Below are positions 63,075 to 64,000 of a DNA stretch of 64,000 nt, in pieces. Source of the DNA: Dyella kyungheensis. Lineage in GTDB: Bacteria > Pseudomonadota > Gammaproteobacteria > Xanthomonadales > Rhodanobacteraceae. Position 1 is the first letter of the stretch, and the number at the start of each line of letters is the position of its first letter. Made by a program: the position numbers and the translations under genes. The notes beneath the pieces were generated by a model, which was not told the DNA's origin, did not search any database, and was given only the letters and a program-made list of their open reading frames with translations. The stretch covers positions 124,001 through 188,000 of the forward strand of contig NZ_JADIKC010000003.1 of assembly GCF_016905005.1 (NCBI RefSeq). The letters run 5' to 3'.

Positions 63075-64000
63075 ATGAATGACATGCATGCCGGCAAATC
63101 CGGCCGACTTGCCACCGTGAGCGCGCGCATTTCGCCCGCCGGTGGCCTGGATATCCTGTCCCGCAACGAAGTGGCGCGCCTGCGCGACGCCAGCGGTTCG
63201 GGCCTGCACGCCTTGCTGCGCCGCTGCGCGCTGGCGGTGCTCACCTCGGGCAACATGAGCGACGATCCGCGCTCGATCCTGGAACAGTTCCCCGATTTCG
63301 ACATCCAGGTGCTGCAGCAGGACCGCGGCATCAAGATCGAGCTGACCCATGCGCCGGCCCAGGCCTTCGTCGACGGCCAGATCATCCGCGGCATCAACGA
63401 GCTGCTGGTGGCCGTGGTGCGCGACATCGTCTACGTCTCCACGCAGATGGAGCAAGGCAATTTCGATCTGGACGACAGCGTCGGTCTTACCCACGCGGTG
63501 TTCGAGATCCTGCGCAACGCGCGCATCCTCAAGGCGCAGATCGATCCGAACCTGGTGGTGTGCTGGGGCGGCCATTCGATTTCGCGCGACGAGTACGAAT
63601 ACACCAAGCAGGTGGGCTACCAGCTTGGCCTGCGCAGCATGGACATCTGCACGGGTTGCGGCCCGGGCGCCATGAAGGGCCCGATGAAGGGCGCGACGAT
63701 TGCGCACGCCAAGCAGCGCCGCCGCAACAATCGCTACATCGGCATCACCGAGCCGGGCATTATCGCGGCCGAGTCGCCGAACCCGATCGTCAATCACCTG
63801 GTGATCATGCCGGACATCGAGAAGCGTCTCGAAGCGTTCGTGCGCATGGGCCACGGCATCATCGTGTTCCCGGGCGGCGTGGGCACGGCGGAAGAGATCC
63901 TCTATCTGCTCGGCATCCTGCTGCATCCGGACAACGCCGGCGTGCCGTTCCCGCTGATCCTCACCGGCCCGAGGCAGTCGGCTGCGTATTTCGAGCAGAT
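63075..64000 (+). CDS. ppnN: Pyrimidine/purine nucleotide 5'-monophosphate nucleosidase (LOG family), partial
   Basis: Start of the PpnN (YgdH) enzyme that splits nucleoside monophosphates to base and ribose 5-phosphate, in E. coli activated by (p)ppGpp. Runs off the window's end after 308 codons of about 450. It begins MNDMHAGKSGRL with GAGGAG upstream, contains VVCWGGHSISRDEY, TGCGPGAMKGPMKGA and the LOG signature FPGGVGTAEEILYL. The N-terminal part resembles the DUF4478 ppGpp-binding domain of the family. Confidence 0.93.
   Translation, partial: MNDMHAGKSGRLATVSARISPAGGLDILSRNEVARLRDASGSGLHALLRRCALAVLTSGNMSDDPRSILEQFPDFDIQVLQQDRGIKIELTHAPAQAFVDGQIIRGINELLVAVVRDIVYVSTQMEQGNFDLDDSVGLTHAVFEILRNARILKAQIDPNLVVCWGGHSISRDEYEYTKQVGYQLGLRSMDICTGCGPGAMKGPMKGATIAHAKQRRRNNRYIGITEPGIIAAESPNPIVNHLVIMPDIEKRLEAFVRMGHGIIVFPGGVGTAEEILYLLGILLHPDNAGVPFPLILTGPRQSAAYFEQ

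Overview
The window is high-GC gammaproteobacterial chromosome. Gene content and order (pilB-pilC-pilD-coaE, petABC-sspA-sspB, miaB-phoH-ybeY, several TonB-dependent receptors, an Oar-like receptor, a fused Nudix/ThiE-like protein) suggest the Xanthomonadales, most likely a Rhodanobacteraceae genus such as Dyella, Luteibacter or Rhodanobacter. The genus is inferred from style and order, not from a marker gene. I saw no rRNA, tRNA, CRISPR array, transposase or integrase.

Layout. 1-3.3 kb: lgt, thyA, folA and a Nudix hydrolase (lipoprotein maturation, dTMP/folate, nucleotide sanitation). 3.3-8 kb, minus strand: pilB, pilC, pilD, coaE. 8.2-18.1 kb: a glycan-assembly island, with a DegT aminotransferase, three glycosyltransferases, an AsnB-like amidotransferase, an LPG-synthase-type membrane protein and three methyltransferases. 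18.2-23.3 kb, minus strand: two large paralogous GT-C-like membrane proteins directly downstream of two type IV pilin genes; the first pilin gene has a good sigma-54 promoter match. So a type IV pilus locus is split by about 15 kb of glycan genes, and I read the whole as a candidate pilin (or surface) glycosylation system.

23.8-29.2 kb: a secreted S9 peptidase and a corC / DUF4105 / corA group. 29.3-35.4 kb, minus strand: a compact four-gene operon (HlyD-type adaptor, secreted six-hairpin-glycosidase-like protein, cellulose-synthase-like GT2 with a C-terminal PilZ domain, TolC/NodT-type outer membrane protein). It looks like a c-di-GMP-controlled exopolysaccharide synthase-exporter without the canonical BcsB/BcsC/BcsZ, and it lies between ybeY and corC, genes that are normally adjacent. 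This and the pilin island are the two most interesting systems here.

35.8-39.1 kb: miaB, a GNAT gene, phoH-like and ybeY. 39.4-46.5 kb: a lytic transglycosylase preceded by a possible 20-codon leader ORF, a DegS-like protease, cytochrome bc1 (petABC), sspA, sspB, and a DUF3301 gene. 46.6-56.3 kb: nadC with a DUF1631 protein, a Trm112-like protein, purEK, sodB, grxD, an SDR, a MarC/YhgN protein, and a fused PlsC/GNAT acyltransferase resembling the bifunctional ornithine-lipid synthase OlsF. 56.8-62.9 kb: two TonB-dependent receptors, each preceded by a promoter-like site, a structured segment and an intrinsic terminator (candidate sRNA or attenuator leaders). The window ends inside ppnN.

All product names come from motif and family recognition by eye. 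Start codons were chosen from ribosome-binding sites, overlaps and family length and are stated where they matter.
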